Position numbers and translations under genes: made by a program
Notes under the pieces: model-generated
Told to the model about the DNA's origin: nothing
The model's database searches: none
The model's input: the letters and a program-made list of their open reading frames with translations, nothing else
Source of the DNA: Bacillus australimaris
GTDB lineage: Bacteria; Bacillota; Bacilli; Bacillales; Bacillaceae
Direction of reading: 5' to 3'
DNA: 64,000 nucleotides
NCBI RefSeq assembly: GCF_001307105.1
Contig: NZ_LGYN01000012.1
Span: forward strand, 124,001 to 188,000
In this document: positions 45,468 through 56,345 of the stretch, one piece after another
Position numbering within the stretch: position 1 is the first letter of the stretch
Layout: each line of letters starts with the position of its first letter

Positions 45468-46400
45468 TCAATACTGGTCAATCACTTCTCGCAATTGATT
45501 CAAATAACTTTCTTTCAATTCATCTGGGTATTCAATTTTGACATGTTTCCCGAATGACATCAAATAGTGTGTCATATACGATAATTCTTCTTGATTGTAC
45601 CCACCCACAATATAAGGAATATGATCAATGATCTCCAATCTCATATTTGGGTAATGATTCTTCAAAAACTTTTCTTTTCCTTGTTCCGTTAATCGACATT
45701 TAAATGAGATATCATGATAAGTTTTTTCGTACGCGAGTTGCAGTTCTTTTAATTCTTCCTTCGTAAATGTATCTCTGATTTCTTCTTCAATCATCATGTC
45801 CTTCATAAAGTCACATCTATAGATGCCCCACTTTTTATTTTGAACATCATATGCTTGAGAAAACCAAATGCCATTTCGATAAAACAACTCAAGAAATTGC
45901 AGCCTCATCCATTTATTTTCATATTGAGTGTAAGTCATCTTCACTATTTGATCTTCCATTATCGCCTGTAAAATCAATTCCAAATGATTTTGTTCACTAA
46001 CTGGTGCGACATTATAGTAATGAATCACATCCAAAGTCTCCGTAATCATTTGCTTTCTCTCATCAGACATTGTGGCAAACAGCTTTTGCCGAATTTGTGA
46101 GTAGGATTTTTTAAATGGTGTTGCTGACACCAGGTCTAGCGCTTTAAGAGCGAAAAAAATAGCTTGGACTTCTTCTATATTGAAATAAATAGGAACCAAT
46201 GGAGATTGATTCACCAGTCGATATCCTCCGTGTCTGCCATTTTCAACGTAAAAAGCTAAGCCCATTGACTCTAGCTCTTCTATATCCCTTAAAGCCGTCC
46301 TTTTAGAAATGCCAAATTCGGATTGTAAATCCTTTAACTGAAAAGAGTGTTTATCGCTTAAAAAAATAAGTTCTTGGTTTAATCGTTCTGATTTTTTCAT
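45468..46400 (-). CDS. WYL-domain transcriptional regulator (YobV-like)
   Basis: A 310-residue regulator: an N-terminal DeoR/HTH_11 helix-turn-helix (about 1-60; LKDLQSEFGISKRTALRDIE), a WYL domain (about 125-205; GIWFSQAYDVQNKKWGIYRCD) and a WCX C-terminal extension. WYL domains sense small ligands or nucleic acid. The ATG at 46400 has AAAGGA 8 bases upstream; in-frame codons further up have no ribosome site. It is divergent from a quinone reductase gene. A palindromic operator lies between them, so it probably represses or activates that gene. Confidence 0.88.
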   Translation of the reverse strand: MKKSERLNQELIFLSDKHSFQLKDLQSEFGISKRTALRDIEELESMGLAFYVENGRHGGYRLVNQSPLVPIYFNIEEVQAIFFALKALDLVSATPFKKSYSQIRQKLFATMSDERKQMITETLDVIHYYNVAPVSEQNHLELILQAIMEDQIVKMTYTQYENKWMRLQFLELFYRNGIWFSQAYDVQNKKWGIYRCDFMKDMMIEEEIRDTFTKEELKELQLAYEKTYHDISFKCRLTEQGKEKFLKNHYPNMRLEIIDHIPYIVGGYNQEELSYMTHYLMSFGKHVKIEYPDELKESYLNQLREVIDQY

Positions 46401-46420
46401 TTGATTTTCCTTTTGAATAT

Positions 46421-46439
46421 GGTGACATGTTTTGTCACC
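46421..46439. promoter_or_regulatory. Palindromic operator between the WYL regulator and quinone reductase genes
   Basis: GGTGACA and TGTCACC form perfect 7-base arms around a 5-base spacer, in the middle of the 83-base divergent gap. I infer it is the WYL regulator's site. Confidence 0.6.
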
Positions 46440-46483
46440 TTTATATTTTATACTCAGCTTATCAAAAGAAAAGGAGCATGTAC

Positions 46484-47128
46484 ATGCAAACATTAATCAT
46501 TAACGCACACCCAGATTTCACTCATCGAGAAAGTTATTCAAACAAACTGCAAACACTATTTTTAGAACAGTTTAAAGAAAGGTTTCCTCATGAAGAACCA
46601 ACCATTTTGCATTTATATGGAACTGAAATTCCTCGTATCGAAAAAGAACAGCTGCTAGGTATTTGGGATAAGCAAGCATCCGAACAAACATTAACGGCTA
46701 CCGAAGAAAAAATCGCCGCTGCGTCATCTGCTTTATTGGCTCAATTCAAAGCACATCATCGAATTGTGATCGTGTCACCTGTTCATAATTTCAATGTGAC
46801 TTCACGAATGAAAGATTATATAGATAATATCTTTATTGCGAGAGAAACGTTTAAATATACAGAAGATGGTTCAGTTGGTCTGATGACTGACGATTATCGT
46901 GTACTTTTACTTCAAGCAAGCGGCTCAATTTTCACAAATAACGATCGCTACACACCTCTGGAATTTTCACATCATTACCTAAAAGAAATATTTCAAAACT
47001 TGATGGGGTTTCATCAATTTCATATTGTCCGAGCACAAGGAACAGCGATTTTAGAACAAGATGTGATCTTACAATCTGCATCTGATGATATGACGAAAAC
47101 CTTAGATCAGTTTTATGCACTTAGTTAA
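46484..47128 (+). CDS. FMN-dependent NAD(P)H:quinone oxidoreductase, flavodoxin-fold
   Basis: A 214-residue flavodoxin-fold reductase of the AzoR/NQO group. The phosphate-binding strand LIINAHPDF opens the fold, VIVSPVHNFNVTSRMKDYIDNIF binds the flavin, and LLLQASGSIFTNND lies near the active site. It probably reduces quinones or azo dyes by two electrons and so limits redox stress. The ATG at 46484 has AAAGGAGC 7 bases upstream; the ATG two codons earlier abuts that site. It is controlled from a shared promoter region with the WYL regulator. Confidence 0.87.
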   Translation: MQTLIINAHPDFTHRESYSNKLQTLFLEQFKERFPHEEPTILHLYGTEIPRIEKEQLLGIWDKQASEQTLTATEEKIAAASSALLAQFKAHHRIVIVSPVHNFNVTSRMKDYIDNIFIARETFKYTEDGSVGLMTDDYRVLLLQASGSIFTNNDRYTPLEFSHHYLKEIFQNLMGFHQFHIVRAQGTAILEQDVILQSASDDMTKTLDQFYALS

Positions 47129-47147
47129 CTTCTATTTAATCAAAAAG

Positions 47148-47206
47148 ACCCAAAACGAAAAATCGTGCTTTTTTTGATAAAAATCACCTTTTTTCGTTTT
47201 AGGGTG
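47148..47206 (+). terminator. Large imperfect hairpin after the quinone reductase gene
   Basis: ACCCAAAACGAAAAA pairs with TTTTTTCGTTTTAGGGT (one bulge) over a long loop that holds a poly-T tract. A second, mutually exclusive pairing exists between TCAAAAAG (47140-47147) and the inner CTTTTTTTGA. It probably acts as the terminator. Confidence 0.45.
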
Positions 47207-47283
47207 CTATAAAATCTTTCAGTTGATGTGCATTGGCGGGACCACAAGCACTGCGATTTCATTTCAATTACGACATACTTTAT

Positions 47284-49152
47284 TTATCCCAAACTCTCAT
47301 CTGCTAGTATACTATTTTTTATGACCAATGCTGCCGTTTCACTCGGATGACTAAGAGGAAAATGATGACCAGATGGAACAACATCAACCTTACCAAGATG
47401 CGATGGAGCAGAATAGCCTTTGTCATACTCCCCCCAAATCATATGTATATTATCCTTTGTTACTTCATTGAAATCACCGTGATCATTTTTCAATAGTAAA
47501 TGGTTAAGCTGAACCGTCGTATTCAAAATTCTAGGAGAAGTAAAGCTGTTTCTGATTTTTTCACTATAATGTTCAGGGATGCTCTCCGCCTTTTCAAACA
47601 AACCATTACTTAATAAATAACGCTTTATCATATTAGGAGTTGCTAATTTTAATGTCCATTTGTTCATCCATTTTGGAACATTTAGCGATTTAGCATTTTT
47701 TTTGGCAACTGGCGGCTGAAGTAAAGTGATTGAATACTTCTTATCTATGTACCCTTGTCCCAATGCTTCCAGTAAGATAAACGCACCGAATGAATGACCA
47801 ATGAGATGTGCACCATTTGTCGCTTTCTCCAATAACTTTTTCACTACATTCAAGTAGATATCTAGAAGATGTTTCTCTCTTTTAAATGGAGAACGCCCCA
47901 AGCCAGGAAGATCCAAGATCCATACAGGCTGACTCGTTTTTTCATGAAGCTCTTCTGCTAAAGAGAATAAATCCTCTCCATCACTCAATAAACCATGTAA
48001 TAAAATAAAAGGTTTCCCCTCTCCTTGTAATTGGTAAAGGGTGTTATTTTCACATAATGTTCGTTTAAATAAATGATGATGCTGGACGTTTTGATGCATC
48101 ATTCGATAATCCAAATCAGCTACTACGGCAGGTAAAAACTTTATGACACTCGTCTTCTTGAACCAATCTCCTCCCATCATTTTTTTCGTTGAAGCATTTG
48201 AAAATGTTCTTTTTGTCATAAAATTCAGTCCATCAGAAGGAATGTTTGTTATTTTACTGACTCCACTTTTCATTATTGTTTTCATAAGCGGCATTGGGAC
48301 AGAGATTTTTGGTGCTCTCATATTCATACTTTCCGACATCGCACTTAATAATTCGGCAATGTTCTGATCGTGCTGTTTGTCTTCAACAAGTGTATATGTT
48401 TGAATAGCTGGCTGTTCGATCCTGAGAACCTGCACAATAAACTTCGCAAACTCATCGTTTGAAATCAGTGGCAGCCTATATCCCTTACCTCCAGGAATCA
48501 CTGGCATGAGCCCTCTTCGCATACTCGTCACAAGCAAACCTAATCCTGCTATCTGCTCTGTACTCCCTGTTTTACTACTGCCGACGACAGTTGGCGGATT
48601 AATGACAGACAGCGGATAACCTAGTGCTGATGCCTGTTGACGGATATAAAGATCTGCTAAAAATTTTGTTCTCTCATATGGATTTTTGATGTTCAAATAA
48701 TGGTTTCCTTCTTTAAACACATCAATGGCAATCTTGCTATTTTCATCATCAAAGGGGCTCATATAACCGACAACATGAATAAATCGCTGCAAGCCCTTCG
48801 ATTGATGAATACTTTTAGCTAATTCGCCAATGTATTTGGCACCATTTAAAAAGACAGAAGCTGCCTCGTTACTTGTCGCTTGAATATCCATTGGGCCTCC
48901 TGCGTGAATCATCACATCCGTTTTCATTACCCTCTCCTTATCCTCAGCACTTAGACCTAACTCTACTTTCGTCAAATCTCCTTCAATAAAGTGCATCACT
49001 TCCTGTTTTAAAATGCCTCTTTCTTGAAAAATACGTGCTGCTTTACTTTTAGACCTCACTAAAAGAAGAATGTTCACATCCTCTTTGGCTAATTCTTCGA
49101 CTAATTGCTTTCCAATAAAGCCTGTTCCACCAGTTAAAAATACTGTTTTCAT
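47284..49152 (-). CDS. Fusion protein: extended SDR oxidoreductase plus alpha/beta hydrolase
   Basis: A 622-residue two-domain protein. Residues 1-350 form an extended short-chain dehydrogenase, with TGGTGFIG at 7-14, HAGG near 83-86 and the catalytic Y159 and K163 (NPYERTK); it resembles the NAD-binding male-sterility/acyl reductase group. Residues 375-620 form an alpha/beta hydrolase with FILLHGLLSDG, nucleophile S454 in IGHSFGAF, and GHHFPLSHP for the histidine. AAAGGAG lies 7 bases before the ATG. It is preceded by a TetR-type operator and follows a TetR gene, so it is probably inducible. The substrate is unknown; an acyl or ester compound is plausible. Confidence 0.85.
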   Translation of the reverse strand: MKTVFLTGGTGFIGKQLVEELAKEDVNILLLVRSKSKAARIFQERGILKQEVMHFIEGDLTKVELGLSAEDKERVMKTDVMIHAGGPMDIQATSNEAASVFLNGAKYIGELAKSIHQSKGLQRFIHVVGYMSPFDDENSKIAIDVFKEGNHYLNIKNPYERTKFLADLYIRQQASALGYPLSVINPPTVVGSSKTGSTEQIAGLGLLVTSMRRGLMPVIPGGKGYRLPLISNDEFAKFIVQVLRIEQPAIQTYTLVEDKQHDQNIAELLSAMSESMNMRAPKISVPMPLMKTIMKSGVSKITNIPSDGLNFMTKRTFSNASTKKMMGGDWFKKTSVIKFLPAVVADLDYRMMHQNVQHHHLFKRTLCENNTLYQLQGEGKPFILLHGLLSDGEDLFSLAEELHEKTSQPVWILDLPGLGRSPFKREKHLLDIYLNVVKKLLEKATNGAHLIGHSFGAFILLEALGQGYIDKKYSITLLQPPVAKKNAKSLNVPKWMNKWTLKLATPNMIKRYLLSNGLFEKAESIPEHYSEKIRNSFTSPRILNTTVQLNHLLLKNDHGDFNEVTKDNIHMIWGEYDKGYSAPSHLGKVDVVPSGHHFPLSHPSETAALVIKNSILADESLG

Positions 49153-49165
49153 ATGAAGTCTCCTT

Positions 49166-49185
49166 TTAGTACCACTCAGTACTAA
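49166..49185. promoter_or_regulatory. TetR-type operator before the SDR-hydrolase gene
   Basis: TTAGTAC, six bases, GTACTAA: perfect 7-base arms, 13 bases before the start codon. A near-identical site precedes the tetR gene. Confidence 0.75.
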
Positions 49186-49192
49186 TTTGATT

Positions 49193-49219
49193 TAAAAAAA
49201 ATGCTTCTTTATCGAAGCA
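49193..49219 (-). terminator. Terminator of the tetR gene
   Basis: On the minus strand TGCTTC / GAAGCA with a 6-base loop is followed by eight T. It separates tetR from the SDR-hydrolase gene, so the latter needs its own promoter. Confidence 0.8.
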
Positions 49220-49775
49220 AGTTAAATAAATGATCTGCTGTTTTTGTGATGACCGTTGCATCCTTCAATGTTTCTGAAATAAATAACGCTCCTTCAAGAT
49301 TTGTAATAAAAAGTGATGCCACCTCATCAATCTGAATCGTATCCCTGAATTCCCCGTTCTCTACCCCTTGTTTCAGTAATAGAGAAACTTTCTTTTGTAA
49401 TCCTGTAAAAAAAAGACCTATTTTTTCTTTTATGTGCGTGGACTGTGCAGGGCTTTGAATATAAAGAGTAATAAATGGACAGCCGCCCTTAAACTCTCTT
49501 GACTGAACTCCTTGTGATAATTGCTTTAAAAACAGTTGGATACGATCTTCAACTGAAAATTGGGTCTGAGAAATTACGTCGTCTATTGCAGCTTGATACA
49601 TGTCAATCCAATAATCAACGACCCCTTCTAATAATTCCTCCTTATTAGAAAAGTGATAATACACATTAGACTTTGATACTTTGCTTACACGTACCAATTC
49701 ATCCATACTTGTATAAGCAAACCCTTTTTCCAAAAATAATGTTGCAGCTACTTCGAGCACACGTTTTTGATTCAT
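49209..49775 (-). CDS. TetR-family transcriptional regulator
   Basis: A 188-residue repressor. The N-terminal helix-turn-helix is typical: LEVAATLFLEKGFAYTSMDE, then SKVSKSNVYYHFSNKEELL. The C-terminal ligand domain resembles TetR_C_13 (LmrA/YxaF-like) sequences, with GCPFITLYIQSPAQS. The ATG at 49775 has AAAGGT about 8 bases upstream; an upstream ATG at 49793 lies inside the operator-promoter zone and has no ribosome site. It probably represses itself and the downstream SDR-hydrolase gene through matching palindromes. Confidence 0.9.
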   Translation of the reverse strand: MNQKRVLEVAATLFLEKGFAYTSMDELVRVSKVSKSNVYYHFSNKEELLEGVVDYWIDMYQAAIDDVISQTQFSVEDRIQLFLKQLSQGVQSREFKGGCPFITLYIQSPAQSTHIKEKIGLFFTGLQKKVSLLLKQGVENGEFRDTIQIDEVASLFITNLEGALFISETLKDATVITKTADHLFNLLR

Positions 49776-49795
49776 CAATTTTACCTTTGTCATAA

Positions 49796-49815
49796 TTAGA
49801 ACTATATAGTACTAA
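49796..49815. promoter_or_regulatory. TetR-type operator before the tetR gene
   Basis: TTAGAAC, six bases (TATATA), GTACTAA: the same site as at 49166-49185 with one base changed in one arm. The 49816-50019 stretch beyond holds nothing I recognise. Confidence 0.72.
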
Positions 49816-50019
49816 TTTGAATGTGGCAAGTATTTATGTTCATTTAGAGATAAGTTTGATTAAAGGATTCTCTCTCAAATGAAAATGAGTCCAAAGAAAA
49901 ATAAGATGACTTTCATGATAATTATGATGTTATTGGAGGGATGGATTTTTGTAATTCCATCATTCATGTGAGTAAGAGGCATTTGTTGGGATCAAACTGT
50001 ATACTTTTCTCCATTCACT

Positions 50020-50105
50020 AAAAAAAACAACGCCATAAAGGCATTTAATTAACAAGTGGTATCATAACGATATCACTCGAAATTAAATGCCTTTAAAAAG
50101 CGTTG
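50020..50105 (-). terminator. Extended three-tier terminator of the suf operon
   Basis: On the minus strand three nested stems stack: CAACGC / GCGTTG outside, a 14-bp AAAGGCATTTAATT / AATTAAATGCCTTT stem in the middle, and AGTGATATC / GATACCACT inside. Eight T follow. It is far larger than an ordinary terminator and begins about 18 bases after the sufB stop. Confidence 0.8.
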
Positions 50106-50122
50106 TGTATCAATGTTCTTTA

Positions 50123-51520
50123 TTATCCAATAGAACCTTCCATCTCAAACTTAATCAAGCGGTTCATTTCAACGGCGTATTCCATTGGCAATTCTTTTGT
50201 GAATGGCTCGATGAAGCCCATGACGATCATTTCTGTTGCTTCTTCTTCAGAAATTCCGCGGCTCATCAAGTAGAATAGCTGCTCTTCTGATACTTTCGAT
50301 ACTTTTGCTTCGTGCTCTAATGAAATGTTGTCGTTTAAGATTTCATTGTAAGGGATCGTATCAGATGTTGATTTGTTATCCATGATGAGTGTATCACACT
50401 CGATGTTTGAGCGCGCACCTTCTGCTTTGCGTCCGAAGTGAACGATTCCGCGGTACGTTACTTTACCGCCTTGTTTCGAAATCGATTTCGATACGATCGT
50501 TGAAGATGTGTTTGGTGCAAGGTGAATCATTTTCGCACCTGCATCTTGGTGCTGACCTTTACCTGCAAGGGCAATACTTAATGTCATACCACGAGCGCCT
50601 TCACCTTTTAGGATGACTGCTGGGTATTTCATTGTCAGCTTAGAACCGATGTTTCCATCAATCCATTCCATTGTTGCATTCTCTTCACAAATCGTACGTT
50701 TTGTGACAAGGTTGAAGACGTTGTTTGCCCAGTTTTGAATCGTTGTATAACGGCAGTAACCGCCTTTTTTCACGATGATTTCAACTACCGCACTGTGAAG
50801 TGAGTTTGTTGTGTAAACTGGTGCTGTACAGCCTTCTACGTAATGCACGTGTGCGCCTTCGTCAACGATGATCAGTGTACGCTCGAACTGACCCATGTTT
50901 TCAGAGTTGATACGGAAGTATGCTTGAAGTGGCGTATCTACTTTTATTCCTTTTGGTACATAGATAAAGGAACCACCAGACCATACAGCCGAGTTAAGCG
51001 CAGCAAATTTGTTGTCAGTCGGAGGAATGACTTTTGCCCAGTGTTCACGGAAGATGTCTTCGTTCTCTTTTAATGCGCTGTCTGTATCTTTAAACACAAT
51101 GCCTAGATCTTCAAGATCTTGCTTCATGTTGTGATACACAACTTCAGATTCATACTGAGCAGATACACCTGCTAAGTACTTTTGCTCTGCTTCTGGGATA
51201 CCAAGTTTATCAAAGGTTTGTTTGATTTCTTCTGGTACTTCATCCCAAGAACGCTCAGAGCGCTCAGATGGCTTTACGTAGTACGTAATTTCATCAAAGT
51301 TTAATGCATTTAAATCTCCGCCCCATTGTGGCATCGGCATGTTGTAAAAGTGCTCAAGAGATTTCAAACGGAAGTCGAGCATCCACTGAGGCTCTTCTTT
51401 CATACGTGAAATTTCTTCAACGATCTCTTTAGTCAGTCCGCGCTCTGAACGGAAAATGGAAACGTCTTTATCAGAAAAGCCGTATTTATATTCACCAACA
51501 TCTGGCATTTTTTTAGCCAT
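50123..51520 (-). CDS. sufB: Fe-S cluster assembly scaffold SufB
   Basis: A 465-residue scaffold subunit that forms the SufBCD complex, on which Fe-S clusters are built. The right-handed beta-helix core contains the cluster-binding region [39 protein letters not shown] and the C-terminal [20 protein letters not shown], a motif shared with SufD. It is the last gene of the suf operon, 17 bases after sufU, and a large terminator follows. Start ATG at 51520. Confidence 0.97.
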   Translation of the reverse strand: MAKKMPDVGEYKYGFSDKDVSIFRSERGLTKEIVEEISRMKEEPQWMLDFRLKSLEHFYNMPMPQWGGDLNALNFDEITYYVKPSERSERSWDEVPEEIKQTFDKLGIPEAEQKYLAGVSAQYESEVVYHNMKQDLEDLGIVFKDTDSALKENEDIFREHWAKVIPPTDNKFAALNSAVWSGGSFIYVPKGIKVDTPLQAYFRINSENMGQFERTLIIVDEGAHVHYVEGCTAPVYTTNSLHSAVVEIIVKKGGYCRYTTIQNWANNVFNLVTKRTICEENATMEWIDGNIGSKLTMKYPAVILKGEGARGMTLSIALAGKGQHQDAGAKMIHLAPNTSSTIVSKSISKQGGKVTYRGIVHFGRKAEGARSNIECDTLIMDNKSTSDTIPYNEILNDNISLEHEAKVSKVSEEQLFYLMSRGISEEEATEMIVMGFIEPFTKELPMEYAVEMNRLIKFEMEGSIG

Positions 51521-51537
51521 CCATTTTCACTCCAATC

Positions 51538-54507
<2,970 letters not shown>

Positions 54508-54525
54508 CAATAATCCTCCTAACGC

Positions 54526-55311
54526 TTACGCTTCTTGACCAACAGTTTCGTCTTCAATTCCTAACTCTTTTTTAATCCAATCATAGCCTTCTGCTTCTAG
54601 ACGCTGCGCGAGTTCTGGTCCGCCGGATTTCACGATACGACCTTGCATCATAACATGAACGTGATCTGGTGTGATGTAGTTCAGCAGGCGCTGATAGTGA
54701 GTAATCATTAAGCAGCCGAAGCTTTCGCCGCGCATTTTGTTAATTCCTTTAGAAACAACTTTTAGGGCATCGATATCAAGACCAGAATCGATTTCGTCAA
54801 GAATGGCGATCTTTGGTTCGATCATCATTAATTGAAGAATTTCGTTGCGTTTTTTCTCCCCGCCTGAGAATCCTTCGTTTAGGTAGCGTTGAGCCATATC
54901 AGGGTCCATTTCAAGGAACTCCATGTTTTCGTCCATTTTGCGGATGAATTTCATAAGAGAGATTTCATCGCCTTCTTCTCTGCGTGCGTTAATAGCAGAA
55001 CGAAGGAAGTCAGCATTTGTAACACCGCTGATTTCAGATGGGTATTGCATCGCAAGGAAAAGACCTGCTTGAGCGCGCTCATCTACTTCCATTTCAAGTA
55101 CATCTTCGCCATCAAGCAAGATGCTGCCTTTTGTAACTTCATATTTAGGATGTCCCATAATTGCAGCAGATAAAGTCGATTTACCTGTACCGTTTGGTCC
55201 CATTACTGCGTGGAATTCTCCACCTTTTATCTCGAGGTTTACACCCTTTAAGATTTCTTTCCCTTCAATCTCAACGTGCAAGTCCTTAATTGTTAATGTC
55301 GAAGCAGTCAT
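54526..55311 (-). CDS. sufC: Fe-S assembly ATPase SufC
   Basis: A 261-residue ABC-type ATPase that drives conformational change in SufBCD. Walker A is GPNGTGKST (near 37-45), the signature is FSGGEKKRNEIL, and Walker B is IAILDEIDSGLDIDAL. It is cytosolic. GGAGG lies about 9 bases before the ATG at 55311. First gene of sufCDSUB; a Fur-family-like palindrome lies just upstream. Confidence 0.97.
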   Translation of the reverse strand: MTASTLTIKDLHVEIEGKEILKGVNLEIKGGEFHAVMGPNGTGKSTLSAAIMGHPKYEVTKGSILLDGEDVLEMEVDERAQAGLFLAMQYPSEISGVTNADFLRSAINARREEGDEISLMKFIRKMDENMEFLEMDPDMAQRYLNEGFSGGEKKRNEILQLMMIEPKIAILDEIDSGLDIDALKVVSKGINKMRGESFGCLMITHYQRLLNYITPDHVHVMMQGRIVKSGGPELAQRLEAEGYDWIKKELGIEDETVGQEA

Positions 55312-55327
55312 ATATCGATACCTCCAA

Positions 55328-55340
55328 AATAATCATTATT
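55328..55340 (-). promoter_or_regulatory. Fur-family-like palindrome before sufC
   Basis: AATAAT-C-ATTATT is a perfect palindrome. The 19 bases around it on the minus strand match the Fur consensus at 13 positions. It overlaps the leader just ahead of the ribosome site. Fur or PerR control is inference. Apart from this, the 55341-55489 stretch is AT-rich and unremarkable. Confidence 0.4.
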
Positions 55341-55489
55341 CTCAATTTATTCTCATTCTAATTTTATAACAAATTAAAACTGAATACAACACATTCACGA
55401 CAAGCGTGAGAGGATGCTCTCAAAATTCTAACAAAAAAAGCAGATAGATAAAAGGATTTATGTCGAAAAGACTGTTTTCATAAAGAAAG

Positions 55490-55515
55490 GACGGGAAACT
55501 GTTCTCCCCGCCCCT
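55490..55515 (-). terminator. Terminator after a small possible gene
   Basis: On the minus strand CGGGGA / TCCCG (one bulge) with a short loop is followed by TCCTTTCTTT, a few bases after the stop of the small frame at 55522. Confidence 0.5.
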
Positions 55516-55521
55516 TAGCTA

Positions 55522-55689
55522 TTAATAGCCCCTTATATTCATTTTTGCGAGCTGTCTTTTCTCATCTCGATAGGACTGCTCTCGTTTATATTCCACTTTC
55601 ATCCGTAAGTCATGGTCTCTTTCGTACTCTGCATAGCTCATGCCATGAGCTTGGTGCATGGCCTTTTCCATCTCGGCGGTATAATCCAA
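55522..55689 (-). CDS. Possible small protein, unrecognised
   Basis: A frame of about 50-56 codons encodes a charged, helical, tyrosine-rich peptide (MEKAMHQAHGMSYAEYERDH, then KVEYKREQSYRDEKRQL, ending NIRGY). It has a good promoter upstream and a terminator downstream, so the region is probably transcribed. The start is unclear: TTG at 55689 or ATG at 55671 lack strong ribosome sites. An AAGGAAGGG site further up instead precedes an ATG in another frame that stops after 38 codons. A frameshifted remnant or an ATT start are alternatives. Confidence 0.42.
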   Translation of the reverse strand: MDYTAEMEKAMHQAHGMSYAEYERDHDLRMKVEYKREQSYRDEKRQLAKMNIRGY

Positions 55690-55748
55690 TCCCAGTGTAC
55701 TTTGGTCCGAACAAATAATAAACCATTCCCTTCCTTGAGTGTAGCTTT

Positions 55749-55778
55749 ATTGTAGCAAATACATACAGCTTTACTCAA
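55749..55778 (-). promoter_or_regulatory. Promoter of the small gene upstream of sufC
   Basis: On the minus strand TTGAGT (55773-55778) and TACAAT (55749-55754), with a TG one base upstream, are 18 bases apart. Confidence 0.55.
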
Positions 55779-55874
55779 AAGGGATATGACACGTTATGCT
55801 GGCATATTTTCTCACACAATCGAATGAGAAGCACTCAACTCCCTGATATGGAAAAATACCATGTTTTGCTTCCC

Positions 55875-56243
55875 TTAATGCGTCTGTCCTCCAAATTCAT
55901 CAATACATTGCTGAACGACCGTAATTCCTTGGCTCAGCGCTGCTCCGCCGCCAAACGCTGCTGCCACGCTGACAACCTCCAGCAAATTCTCTTCTGTTGC
56001 GCCTTGATCAAGCGCTCCCTTTGTATGATAAATCATGCAGTATTCATCCTGTGCATGAATACTGATGCCAAGGGCAATCATTTGTTTTTCTTTTTGCGTT
56101 AAAGAATCGCTCTGGAAGCACTGCTCTGTGAATTCATTGAATTTCTTTCCAAACACCGGCATTTTCTTTTGGAATTCACCCATTGCGGTTTTATAATCAG
56201 TCAGTGATTGCTGCATGGATCCGCTCATATGCTGTTCATTCAT
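55875..56243 (-). CDS. yurZ: YurZ, carboxymuconolactone decarboxylase/AhpD-like protein
   Basis: A 122-residue all-helical protein of the CMD/AhpD superfamily. [26 protein letters not shown] holds a single cysteine and a histidine where AhpD has CxxCxxxH, so the disulfide reductase activity of AhpD is unlikely to be complete. FAGGGAAL-like [11 protein letters not shown] is the hinge glycine region. AAGGGATGG precedes the ATG at 56243. It lies between the suf and met operons, as in B. subtilis. Function unknown. Confidence 0.88.
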   Translation of the reverse strand: MNEQHMSGSMQQSLTDYKTAMGEFQKKMPVFGKKFNEFTEQCFQSDSLTQKEKQMIALGISIHAQDEYCMIYHTKGALDQGATEENLLEVVSVAAAFGGGAALSQGITVVQQCIDEFGGQTH

Positions 56244-56307
56244 CTTGATTCCATCCCTTCAGGTCATTTGTACGTTTTTATTATGAGCGAGATTTAAAAA
56301 AATACAC

Positions 56308-56338
56308 AAAAAACCTCGCTTTGATAGAAGCGAGGTTG
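56308..56338 (-). terminator. Terminator of metNPQ
   Basis: On the minus strand AACCTCGCTT / AAGCGAGGTT with a short loop is followed by six T, eight bases after the metQ stop. Confidence 0.88.
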
Positions 56339-56345
56339 AAGGTTG

